A stretch of DNA of 64,000 nt, taken from positions 1 to 64,000 of the forward strand of contig MU401575.1 of NCBI GenBank assembly GCA_022579005.1. Direction: 5' to 3'. A program made the position numbers and the translations under genes. The number at the start of each line of letters is the position of its first letter. Position 1 is the stretch's first letter. Origin of the DNA: Poronia punctata. Its lineage: Eukaryota > Ascomycota > Sordariomycetes > Xylariales > Xylariaceae. The notes under the pieces are model-generated. The model worked only from the letters and a program-made list of their open reading frames with translations, ran no database searches and was not told where the DNA came from. Of this stretch, positions 24,401 to 36,066 are shown one piece after another.

Positions 24401-25559
24401 TACTGTAGCTCCCCGTCCAGAATCGCTGACCCCTTGTTGGCAATTTCTGGCACCCTGCGTAAGGTGCTCTGACGAGGTAGCGTTGTTACGTGTAAAACAC
24501 TCAGTAGATGGCTTTGGTTGTCGCGGCTGTACAGACTGACGGCCATGGTCTTGGCTCTTGTGGAGAGATCGATTCTTTGCTTCGTCCGCATGCTTCGCGA
24601 TGTTGATCTCGCTTTCTGGGCAATAAAGGGGGCGCTGTTTCTCGTGCTCCGCCGTCATCTGTTCGAGGAAAGCCCCTACTCCCTGAGTCATTCTTTCTGC
24701 GCGACTACTGGCAATCTTAGACGCCTTCAATTCCAGTTGCCTTAAAATAAGCTCCGATATACCGCGGATGGCTCTAGACTTTTGCTCACTCCACTCGTCT
24801 GGCTCGAGCGGGCGTTCCATCACGACACAGTAATCGCCGAAATCCACACCGCTTCGACTCCGAATTGGTACTCCGACGTAACCGCGCGTGGAAGAGTCGA
24901 GCAACACACAATATGTGGCCGAGAGTACGATGGGATCCTCTCGGATATCAGGTATGATAGTTACTGGTAAGTCGACCTCGCTGTTTTCCCCCTCTGTTTT
25001 GCTGGTATTTAGTACTCGTTCGCACACTCCTTGGCATCGGGGAATGCCCGTTCCTTGGAGCCAAAACGGCTCGCCCGACTCTCTATCATCATGGGCTTCG
25101 GGCAGCAAAGAAGATGTCGGGGTAGCTTCTGCTATGATGTATTGGCGTTCCTTGTCAAAGAGGGAGATAAAGGCTCTCGAAGCTCCTGTTTGATAAACCC
25201 CCAGCTTTGCGATCGCTGCAAGAAGGGGATCCGCCGAAGAAGAGTCCAAGGTGGAAATCAGACCAGCCGTGTCGTTGAGAATGATATCATTTAATAACGT
25301 TGGGTCGTGTCTATCAATAAGGCTAACATTAGTATACGCGTCCGCGGTCGAGCGGAAAGGAGTTTACGTACTGGAAAGTTACCCGTTCTCGCAGAGATTC
25401 CGGTATGGTAACAGCTTCTTTGAGAGCATTCATGACTGTCGACCAGTGATGATCGCCCGAAAACAGGCTGAAATGGAAAGAACCAAGGGGCGGAACGGAC
25501 ACCTTGTGTGCCCAGTACGTAGACGCAATCAAAGCATCCACATCCAGAGCTGGGGGTTT
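21465..25559 (-). CDS. Hybrid histidine kinase (GAF, HisKA, HATPase_c, REC); start unresolved
   Basis: Soluble-looking hybrid sensor kinase that would pass phosphate His to Asp and on to an HPt protein. Minus-strand exons: 25372-25559 (5' end open), 22269-25310, 21465-22185; introns of 61 nt (GTACGT) and 83 nt (GTAAGT). At least 1316 aa. No membrane helix. GAF domains appear at about 24.7-25.3 kb (GASRAFISLFDKERQYI) and, interrupted by an acidic Ser-rich insert, about 23.6-24.3 kb (VVFSKAANIMRECIQADGV). H-box SHELRSPLHG has the phospho-His codon at 23587. The N-box is NLFGNALKYTRSGS; the G-boxes are VADTGKGISEE and GAGLGLGLSVV. The receiver holds LLVEDNPINMKML, the acceptor Asp in LMDISMPRIDG (codon at 21686) and Lys in LTKPV. 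The join ISQP-TGPRKLAKVLV links the kinase to the receiver. The frame is open to 25559, behind a CAG acceptor; the first exon with the ATG was not fixed (candidate near 25720). Exact fungal class not assigned. Confidence 0.9.
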
Positions 25560-28500
25560 CTGCCAGTGGTGGTGAGGGGGTCAACGCGGAGTTATCCTCT
25601 TCTTGCAAGTCAACTGGCAAAGGGATACCAGAAATATTCGCACATCACGATTCTACCCTTTCCGAGACGGCACCTGTATTGGTATGCCAGCTTTCATCAT
25701 ACGAGGGCAGTTTAAGTGAGAGTGACTGATGGCGGCTTCTGCGGCAGGCTGCTTTGGGGGGTAAGCTAGATATGTTGGAATGTAGAACAGATGTAGACGA
25801 CTAATCCGAGCATCTTCATCCATATACATTCAAAAAGGACGAAAACGACCACACGGACGTAGACCCTCCCCCAGTCCCGATCCCTAGGTAGTAGGTCGGT
25901 TAGTTCGTTCCAGGGAGGCACATAGTTGGACGGATAGGATAGTCTTCTACCAGCTGTCAAAACTTTAAATGGAAGAACTCTAAATCGTATGACCCGCGGG
26001 GATCACTGTGGTTGGTCCAGAGTGGTGGTAGGGCCATCCATATCTGTATTTCCCTGCTTGCCATACAGTTTAGAAGTGGCCTAACAGTGCAAGAGCCAAC
26101 CTTAACTTAAGTGCTTGCAGCTGCCCTAGTTGGCGGAGATATGGCCATCGCCAGGCAGGAACCTTAGCTCCCAACTTTTAGTCTTCATAGGCATTTCCGT
26201 TCCCGCACCTAAAGTACCTACCTAATGTATTCAATAGGTACATATATCTTTGTGAGATAAGGTAGCTACACAACAGACTAGGAGACTGCCCTTTCCATCT
26301 CTGCTGCCTGGGCTGAAGTTCAGTACTTGCCCCAAAATCTCGCTGAAGCATCCGACCTATTCATCTTAAGTACCTAACCTCTTCAATATTCAAAGGCAAC
26401 AGAAGGAATTGGAAGCGACTACGGATAGAGCTAATCAATAACAGCACTTGGTATATCACGGTCTGTTGATCTGACCAGGTTGAAGTGTAGTGTGCAATTT
26501 CGGGCAAAAGAATTAGGTAAGAAGATATCTGATACAAACTGAGAGTTAAGACATGACGGTCGTGAAATGACTGGTCCAGGAGGTGATAATAAGCGTCGAA
26601 ATGTTGGGAAGAGGCGTATGCGTGTACAAGGCCGGAAAAGCATCCGCGAAACTACCGGGAACTTACTGGATGTACCTACCAATTGAACCTTGAACCAGTA
26701 GGCATCCGTTGCCGACCTGACCAGGATCATCTCTACAGGGTTACCATCCGTAAACTTCTGTTGGAAGTAATCAGCGTCGAGAAGGGATCCCTTGGAATAT
26801 CGGGTTGGCCCGACCCTAACAACTCAAGTTCAAAAGGGGAAAGAGGAGCCACCGACGCGCAGGCCTCCTGGGACCAGGAAGGTGCCCAGGTGTAGCAACA
26901 CTTCCATTATCTAGACTGGCCGTCATATCCTGGTTTCATCTACTCGTAAACCCGAGTACGTTAGCAACTTCATTACGCACTATGAGCGCAATCGTTGTGT
27001 ATCGCCTTTTAGCGCTACTCGACCTTGAATCCCCACCTTTTGTTGTTGATAACAACAGGAAGTCCTGCTGGCGGGATATGTTTGTTTGGATTCCCGGTTT
27101 CCTATTTTTGTCGGAAAACCGGGCACGGACGAAGTATCGGGCGATATCACCAATAAAAAGCCCCCAACCAACAGACCCGCTCCGTCGCCAAGGCCGTATA
27201 ACCTCCGTCTCGAAGCAAAAGGAACTTTATGGCACTAGGGAACGACACAGATTAAACAGTTGAACCATAATAATGAATTAGGATATTAGACAGGGTATAT
27301 CGAAGGCTCGGACTTTTCGGAACCATCAGCGGCCGCCCATAGTCAGCCTTTTCACCAAAGTTTTGAGTACCAATCAATAGGCGGACCCGGCAGGGTGGGA
27401 CAAATGGAGGGAGGGGTTACGAACAGTCATAAAGGATGCACAGCCTACCTCTGGCGTCTTGTCTACGAATATTACTTACATTAGGTAGTAGGTAGCAATA
27501 TTGAAACCTACAGGAGAAGATGCACAATAAAAACCTAACCTAGGTTAATGGGACAGAGTCGGAACTATCTATCTCAACCCACTTGCCCTAGAAGTAGTAA
27601 ATACATTTGTGCCGCAGTTGACGGATGCCGTCAGCGTGGCTCATACCTTTGATCCGGAGCTACCCCTGATTAGTGCTATCTAGAGCCCTAGGTTAATCCT
27701 CAATCATGTGAGGGCGAAGCTTGACCTTATCTAACCGTTGTGTTTGCATTTCCGAGGCACGTACGACAGTGCTTGCATTGCGCGGTTGGGTTCGGGTTAT
27801 AAATAAGCTGTATACAACATACAACTGGAAGCTGTTTTTGTTACACTTACCTACCTGCTATCATGTGATATTTAATGATAGGTAGGAAACGATAGCACGA
27901 TAGGTTTGTTGCGCCAGAGGTTCCGTCTTTCCCTCCTTTCCTGCTGTTTGTCAAATATTTGCTCATTGTCCTACCGTAGCGCTAGATGTCAATGATGGCA
28001 CCCTCTTCCGGCAAATACTTGTGCACTGCCACAGACGAGCGGTAGGATAAGCCAAATAATCTTACTCTCTATTGTACTCGAACGTATGCTAAGAGGCTTA
28101 AGGCGGGAGAATTTATAACTAGGACGAGGATCTTAGGATCTGAGGAGAATCGATGCAGTAGGCATTGGATGTTGGCATTTCTCGGCGCTAGAAGATACTG
28201 GATCCTAGAGTCGTACAACGAGATAATAATGGGAGTTTCTATTACCTTGTCTCAACCACTGGGAAACAAGATAAGTCGACGTCGTCATATCGGAATGTGT
28301 AACTCTTCTGTCCCCCCCAGCGGCAGCCCGACAAACGGTCACACAGTGAACTGGAAGTGCTTCCATCCAATTCCCCAATTAAGAGTCTTACACGTAAGTG
28401 CTTGGGGCGCTGTGCAATATTTGTTCTTAGTAATTAACGCCATGGCCATTGTCGTCATCACTATCGTCGTCATCGCTATCGTCGTCATCGCTATCGTCGT

Positions 28501-31500
28501 AACTTGTAAGCCATTATCATCGGTATGATTAGAGGCGTATCAAACATGTCAAAGGTTACTTACTTAATCAGGTCCCTGCGCTGAAGAGGCAAGGCGTGCT
28601 ACGCTAAAGCGGAAAGAGCAGTTCTTGGATGCATTGGGTAAAATTACAACATATCTAATACTCTGTCGACTAACTTATCCTAGTCTAGTTGTGGCTGTGT
28701 AAAGTGCTACTAGTCAAATAGTTTAATTTGCCTATACGGTCCGTAGGCAAATCATACGCGTATCGCACTTGCGACACGGAGTATGAACTGTAACCTGTCC
28801 CTTACTGTGTTTGTAGGCAAAGGGTAAAAAAAAGTTTTTGAAATGGTGTGCAACTCAAGTGGTAGGTACTCGTAGATGGATCTTGGGTTATTGAAATCCT
28901 GGCACCCTGGTATACACCTTACTCACCTATCAAATCAAGAACGGCTATTTTCATATGAGAGTCTATATTATTGCAGGGACCAGTTGGCAAAGTCAATCCA
29001 ATGCAACATCACATTCTGCCAAGCTTGCCGTTATGCCCAAGTACCAAAATGGTGGGTGTCTGGAATCCTGGAGGTGCTCTCTTTACCAACCATGGGCCTC
29101 CCCACGTGCAACAGGCGGAGAATCGAGATAGGTAGTCCCGGTAGCGTCAGCTGGGGAGAGTCTGTTCGGTCTTTTACTACAGCAAATTGTGGTAACCCCA
29201 AGCGAGTTCAGCAGCCAATATTCTTCACGAGCAAGACTACGAATAACAGTTTTAAAGACTACCTAGGTATAGACCAAAGGATAATGAATCATCTTTCTCC
29301 TGTCCAGAGTAAAACGGGGGTATATAATGCGGTATGTCATTTTGCCTTTTAAGGGTAAACCCTGTAGGCTCGATTAGATATAATTTTACTACTGTGAGTG
29401 TTGCTGTCAGGGACGGGGTGCCTCCTGCGATAGGTATAAAGGTTTCCGTTCTGCTGAGGGAACACGGCCTACATATCCCTTGTTGCAAAGTGGCCGCTGC
29501 TGGTGTGTTGGAATAGGAAGGTTTGGGATATTTAGACATTAGTTTGTGTCGGAGGGGTCCTACCCCCCGGGCAAGACAAATAGCAATTCACTCCGGATTG
29601 GAGGTGCAGCAACCCAATCCAAGGCGCGTTTAACACACGGACAAAAGACACACACTGATCAAAAGGCTACCACCTACAATTACATCTATTTTAATGAATT
29701 CGTGGTGGCGGCCTATGCTATGATGATTCATGGCCGCTTTCTGGGTAAAATATACGTGTACCTACACGTACATTCAAGCATAATGAGTATACTACTAGTA
29801 TTTGATACTGTACTATTGTAGCTGCACAATTGCCTAGACCACCTGCAGCCACTGCAATACACCAGTCTGTGCTGCACAAATAAGCGGTCCAATAGTATAA
29901 TTCTTAATAGGTACTTAATCTTGCTAATACATCTATTGCCGATCTACGTGTAATATATCCCTTGTATTATTATTGTTGTATAAATGTACTCATAAGCGTG
30001 GAATTTAAAGCAAGGCAGCCTGAAGTGTTTGGCAATGTGACCCCATAACGTATATGTATCTGATTGTCAGGGTGTAAGAGCACTGCCACCCTTGGCAAAT
30101 CTCATGCTACTAGGTAAGGTAGTACCTAGTCAACGTCAACTACCTATCTGAGGGGGATGTGTGCCCGACTCGTCATTAGGTAATATATCTTTATTGAAAA
30201 GAGTCATGCTAGAATATTTAATTGCCAAGAAAGGGGGAAACAGTCGTCCAAGCGTTTGAGCAAGTAAACATTTGGCTTGGCATGGTAGCTACGACGAGGT
30301 CTAGAGTAGATAGCTTTGCTTGTAGAGCTGGAGGGAGAAGGGGCAGTGTAGTGGCAACTTACGAGTACTTCAACCTTTGACTGTCTATCACATGGACACT
30401 GTCTTGGAGGCCGCTGTGAATAAATAAAGTTTTGGAGCAGCGGCAATCCACAGTACTTGTATCTACTCGTAGTTTAACCACAGGGCGCTGTCTCCCATCT
30501 GTGATGAGGTAGCCAGCAATACCGTGTACTCGTATGTAGGTAGGAGGCGGTACCTAGTAGAAACGCGTGAGTAGCACTGGCTGGCATGTACACGTACACG
30601 TACCTAAGCTGTGCCTACCTTAGGTAGGATGTACTTAATCAGCGCTACCTCCTTCGTGGAATCTTGGGCACGCCTGTAACTAAAAGGACCTGCTTGATTG
30701 CCGGAGGGTATGTACATACTACGTGCAAATCTCTTAGATACGCTAAGGACATACACAGTAGATACATGTACACGTACATGCCCTTGGACTCAGAACCTGA
30801 ACTTCCTCTACGTACCTTCATAGTAAGGTTCGATGATCCCCAAGCGAAAATGTATTCAGGCTCTTGGTTCGCAAACACCCAGCTGCTCCCAAGCATCTTC
30901 GAGATTCCCTATTCCACTTCTGCTATCACTCTCTATAGTAATTATTAACCTTTCTCATACTTTGCACTTTTTAATTTCAAAGGAGCATTTCTTTTCGACG
31001 CTTTACGTGTTATTCAAGTCTCCCATTCCACCAGACGCCGTAATTTCCTTCCTCTCAATTGAACACGATCCGACCGCTAGGTTACAACTCCGCCGCCAAT
31101 TTGCTCTGCCCCTATTGTTCTGCACTCATACTTGGTCGTTGTCTGAAAGTACCAGAACGACAGCCTTGCCAGAACAGCATATCGACTTTTAAGTTACATA
31201 TTATAATCTTCAGGTTTATTATTTGCCAGCCCGTTCTTGGCGCGTCTCTAGCAAATGTCAACTGGAATCGGTTTCTAGTTAGCGTATCGTGGTAGACACG
31301 ACGACCACTTCTACCACAAGGAGCAGAAAACGGGCTTTCTATCTACGGAAGACCGCCCAAGCCCGGGCTTTCCTAGGTACTAGGCGTTGGTATACCTGAT
31401 CAGTCGGGCGTGGCTAATTTTGAACCAGGACAAGGGCGAACACTAAAAGACTTGCACTTCCAACGGCAAGCTATTCGACCGCGCGTAGTGGGATAAACCT

Positions 31501-31667
31501 CAAGAAATATCGGACTGCGCGTTTGTCAATGGCAGAGTTGTTGTGAAGTCTCAATATCATTATCGCTCCTCTAAAGTCCACCGCCGAGTTCTGTTTCCGA
31601 CTTCGAAATAATCGTATTGCACCCGACCCTCCGTCAGCTTTATTGAACTGAGCAAGGCGAACACACC
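25560..31667. other. Gene-poor intergenic region of about 6 kb
   Basis: Besides the unresolved first kinase exon (probably within 25560-25750) and the Ca2+-ATPase promoter at the right end, no gene can be supported. Frames such as 28169-28528 and 28876-29352 (+) lack domains and splice logic. TACTCGTA-type 8-mers are at 26941, 28867, 30360, 30464 and 30527. Multiple ACGTACACGTAC-type runs lie at 29750-29780 and 30580-30790. Confidence 0.5.
28456..28500. repeat. 15-bp minisatellite, three copies
   Basis: Three consecutive copies of CATCGCTATCGTCGT; the first differs by one base (CATCACTATCGTCGT). In one frame it would encode a Val/Ile run, which explains the hydrophobic end of an otherwise unsupported open frame. 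Confidence 0.85.
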
Positions 31668-34600
31668 ATGTCAAATTCTCAGGACCCCGGTGGTACGCCC
31701 CGGCGGGCGAGGGCGTAAGTCTTGAACCCGCGGCTTATTAAACGATGGGATCTAGCTAGATTTTCCCCGAATTTTGAGCCAGGCATTTACTTACAAATAT
31801 CTATAGACCAACAATAACGATTGACACGACCAACGATACCGAACCTACTTCAAACGCTGTTCTTCATACACCAATAACACCAGCCGATGACACTATAAGC
31901 CCTTCTACCCCGGCTGCGAGCTGGGCATCTTCTGAGCGGACAGCCGCCAACCCTCCAGCTTCTCAGCCGCACAGCACTCAAGCCCACCATGAGATCCGCG
32001 CGTCCCACTCATTCGACAGCAAAGACAGCCGACCAACTAGCCCGCATAATGTGTCTAGTCCACTCATCTCCCGAGGCAATGAGAAAGGCCAGACGTTCTT
32101 AGCAGTACCGACCAATTACCGATCACGTCAGAATTCGGTAGATAGTGAAGATGGAGCCCGCTCAGTCGCGTCTCAGGGCGAGACCGTCATAGAAAAGGGA
32201 CCCCCCTTGTCCCCGCACGATAACGACTATATCATGAAAGACGGAGACGCCCTCAAGCCTGACAATGGTCGAGAAGAGGACTTTGAGGTGGAGAATAATC
32301 CGTTTGCATTCAGTCCTGGACAGCTCACCAAAATGTTCAACCCCAAAAGCCTATCGGCCTTCTACCACCTGGGTGGTCTTCGTGGGATCGAAAAGGGACT
32401 TCGAAGCAACCGTACAGAGGGCCTGAGCCGGGATGAGAAGCATGTAGATGGGGTTGTATCTTTCGAGGAGGCAACTCGGGAAGCTTCGAAACTCGCAAAC
32501 GAGGGAGTCGCCAGTCCAAGCACGCCCGTAGCGCGTACAACGACTGGTTCCCAAACCACATCCGACGATGGGTTCACCGACCGCAAACGAGTGTATGGTG
32601 ATAATCGATTGCCCGAGAAGAAGGGAAAGAGTTTCTTACAACTGGTCTGGATCACGTACAACGACAAAGTCCTTATTCTCCTGTCTGCTGCGGCACTCGT
32701 CTCGCTAGCCATCGGTTTATACCAGACATTTGGGCAAAAGCACGATTCCAGCAACCCCGGCGTCGAGTGGATCGAGGGAGTAGCGATCATAGTAGCTATC
32801 GTGATTGTTGTCCTGGTTGGTTCATTGAATGATTGGAAAAAGGAGAGGCAATTCGCACAATTGAACCGCAAAAAGCAGGATCGGTTCGTGAAGGCTATCC
32901 GGTCAGGCAAAACTGTAGAAGTTTCAGTTTTCGACCTCATCGCTGGAGACGTAGTTCATCTCGAACCCGGCGATCTGCTCCCTGTGGACGGCGTGCTCAT
33001 ACAGGGGTATAACGTCAAGTGTGACGAATCGCAAGCAACTGGAGAATCGAATATCATACACAAACGGCCTGCGGACGAGGTATTTGCCGCTATCGAACGG
33101 GGAGAAGATACGAAGAAACTCGACCCATTCATCCAATCTGGCGGCCGAGTCATGGAGGGCATGGGAACTTATATGGCCACATCGACTGGTATCTATTCCA
33201 GCTATGGCAGGACGCTCATGTCATTAAACGAAGACCCCGAGATCACTCCCTTGCAGTCGAAGCTCAACATCGTTGCCGAGTATATCGCGAAAATCGGTGG
33301 TGCTGCCGGTCTTGTCCTCTTCATTGTCCTTTTTATCGAGTTTCTCGTGCGTTTACCAGGGAGTAACCAGACACCATCGGAGAAAGGGCAGGGTTTCATC
33401 AACATATTTATCGTCGTGGTCACCATCATCGTTGTCGCCGTCCCCGAAGGGCTTCCCCTGGCCGTCACATTGGCACTAGCTTTTGCCACCAACCGCATGC
33501 TGAAGGACAACAATCTGGTGCGGCATTTGAAAGCATGTGAAGTCATGGGAAACGCAACTACTATCTGCTCGGACAAGACGGGTACGCTGACGCAGAACAA
33601 AATGAAAGTTGTAGCTGCAACTCTGGGTCTGGATCATCGATTTGGAAGCAGTACTCCCGAGGCTGGCGATTCCCCTGCTGCAGCGGCTGACCTCAGCGAG
33701 AAAGAGTTTTCTACGTCACTCAGTCCCAAGGCTCACGAGTTGCTGCTTAACTCTATTTCACTGAACTCGACAGCGTTCGAAGGAGAGTCGAATGGAGAGG
33801 AGACTTTCATTGGATCCAAGACCGAGACGGCCCTATTGCTCTACGCCAGGGATCACATGGGCATGGGACCTGTCAGCCAAGAACGCGCAAACGCCAAAAT
33901 CCTGCAGATGATTCCATTCGACTCGGGGCGAAAATGCATGGGAGTAGTTGTCCAACTAGAGAACGGCACAACTCGTTTGTATGTGAAGGGAGCTTCGGAG
34001 ATTCTTCTAGCTAAGTGCTCGGAGATCCTGTCGAGCCCCAAACAAGATCTATCCAAGATACCGATGACTCCCGAACACATGGAAACTATCAAGGGCCTTA
34101 TCGAAAACTATGCATTGAGGTCTTTGAGAACGATTGGCATAGTCTACCGTGATTTCGAGCGGTGGCCGCCGCGAAACGCAAAGCGTGACGGAAACGAGGT
34201 CGCCTTTGAAGACGTTTTCCACAGAATGACGTTTATCGGAATGGTAGGCATCCAGGATCCCCTTCGCGATGGCGTCAAAGAAGCTGTCAAGCAGTGTCAA
34301 AGAGCCGGCGTGGTGGTTCGTATGGTGACTGGCGACAACAAGCTCACTGCACAAGCGATCGCCACCGAGTGTGGTATTTTGGAAGAGGATAGCGTGGTAA
34401 TGGAAGGGCCGGAATTCCGTAATCTGAGCAAGCTGGCGCAGAACGAGGTCATACCTCGACTGCGGGTGCTGGCCCGTTCGAGCCCCGAAGACAAACGCAT
34501 TCTAGTGCGCCGCTTGAAGGACATGGGAGACGTCGTGGCGGTGACGGGAGATGGTACGAATGATGCTCCAGCGCTGAGACTCGCCGATGTCGGCTTCTCC

Positions 34601-36066
34601 ATGGGTATTGCGGGAACGGAAGTAGCAAAGGAGGCGTCTGCTATCATCCTAATGGACGACAACTTCGCCAGCATCGTCAAGGCGTTGAAATGGGGCCGTG
34701 CCGTCAACGACGCCGTCAAGAGGTTTCTGCAATTCCAGCTGACGGTCAATGTTACGGCCGTGGCGCTTACCTTTGTGACGGCTGTTTCCAGTGACGACGA
34801 GAGTGCGGTGCTCACGGCCGTGCAGCTCCTATGGGTTAACCTCATCATGGACACGCTAGCAGCACTGGCACTTGCCACCGACCCGCCCCAAGACAGTATT
34901 ATCGACAGAAAACCCGAACGGAGAAACGCCAGCATCATATCAATCACGATGTGGAAGATGATCATCGGACAGGCCATATATCAGCTTGCCGTCACGTTCG
35001 TGCTCTACTATGCTGCATACGATATCGGTATTGCAGAGCGGGAACAGGTGCGCAGAGGGCAAGCCACCCGCCTGGACGGCCTCGTCTTCAATACTTTTGT
35101 ATGGATGCAGATTTTCAACCAGTGGAAGTAAGTCAAGCCACGAAACCCACATACCCCCTATCTGGGGAAGAGAGAAAAACAGAAACACTAACGGGAACTT
35201 GTAGCAACCGTCGCCTGGACAACAAATTCAATATCCTGGAGGGCATAACGAAGAATTACTACTTCCTAGGCATCAATATTATCGTGAGCGGGTTACAAAT
35301 CCTCATCATCTTCGTCGGCAGCGTGCCCTTCAACATCTCGTCCCAGACACCGACGCAGACTGGGGCTCAATGGGGAGCGGCCATCGTGCTGGGTTTCCTC
35401 TCGATCCCTGTTGGCATGCTCATCCGCATGATACCAGACGACTTTATCAGGAAGTGTATCCCGAAATGGTTAAAGAGCAAGCCTAAGCCGCCTGGACTTA
35501 CAGTGTCGGATGAAGAGCGATTCAATGATTATCCCGAGGTGTTGGGTGATGTTCGTGACGAGCTTGCCTTTATCAAGAAGCTCAAGGGAGGCCGACTCAA
35601 CAACCTCAAGTTTGCCGTGAAACATCCCCGGGAGACATTTATGTCGAGGACTCGCAGCGCCTCTCACTCGCGCTCCAATTCGATCCGGGCCCCTCAAACA
35701 CCGACGCGAGAGGATAGCTTTAGCGGTCCATCGCCTGCGCCAACACCCGACTCTCGTAGACGGTCCAGGTCAACTAGGTCTCGGTCCAACTCGGCCTTGG
35801 GTGCCCCCACTGTCATGGCTGGCATCATTGCTGGTAGCGTGGCGGCGGGTTGGTCCCCTATTGAGAAAGGCGGCGACCGCGACTTTTCGCAGCCCCCTCG
35901 TCCCTCACCCTCGCCACTGTCCAATAGGGAAGGTAGTGCGCTCGACGTGACGCCCGTTTTGACGGAGGAGCCAGCCGAGATTGGGGAATCGGAGGCAGAT
36001 GCTGGCGTGCCGCGATTAAGTGTACCCCAGCCGCCTTCACAGAAGTTTCCGAAGTCTATATCCTAG
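31668..36066 (+). CDS. P-type Ca2+-transporting ATPase, Pmc1/PMCA type (P2B)
   Basis: Pumps Ca2+ out of the cytosol into the vacuole or out of the cell using a phospho-Asp intermediate; similar in type to yeast Pmc1 and Neurospora NCA-2/NCA-3. Exons: 31668-31714, 31807-35127, 35205-36066; introns of 92 and 77 nt, both GTAAGT. 1409 aa. Residues 1-190 are a disordered Ser/Thr/Pro-rich N-terminus. M1/M2 are at about 304-360, TGES at about 427, M3/M4 at about 513-570 with PEGLP, the phosphorylation motif DKTGT at Asp605, MVTGDN near 855 and GDGTNDAP at about 930. M5-M10 run from about 990 to 1200, interrupted by the third exon junction (IFNQWN-NRRLDNKFNI). The tail 1205-1409 is Arg/Ser-rich (SRTRSASHSRSNS), a possible phosphorylation or calmodulin-type regulatory region by analogy. 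The ATG at 31668 is supported by the clean first intron. No break is seen. Confidence 0.93.

Noticed and set aside
22454..25294. Many plus-strand frames opposite the histidine kinase
   Set aside because: Shadows of the strongly supported minus-strand kinase.
28169..28528. 119-codon plus-strand frame with a Val/Ile-rich end
   Set aside because: The hydrophobic end is produced by the 15-bp minisatellite at 28456-28500.
28876..29352. 158-codon plus-strand frame
   Set aside because: No domain, no plausible promoter or introns, irregular composition; likely chance.
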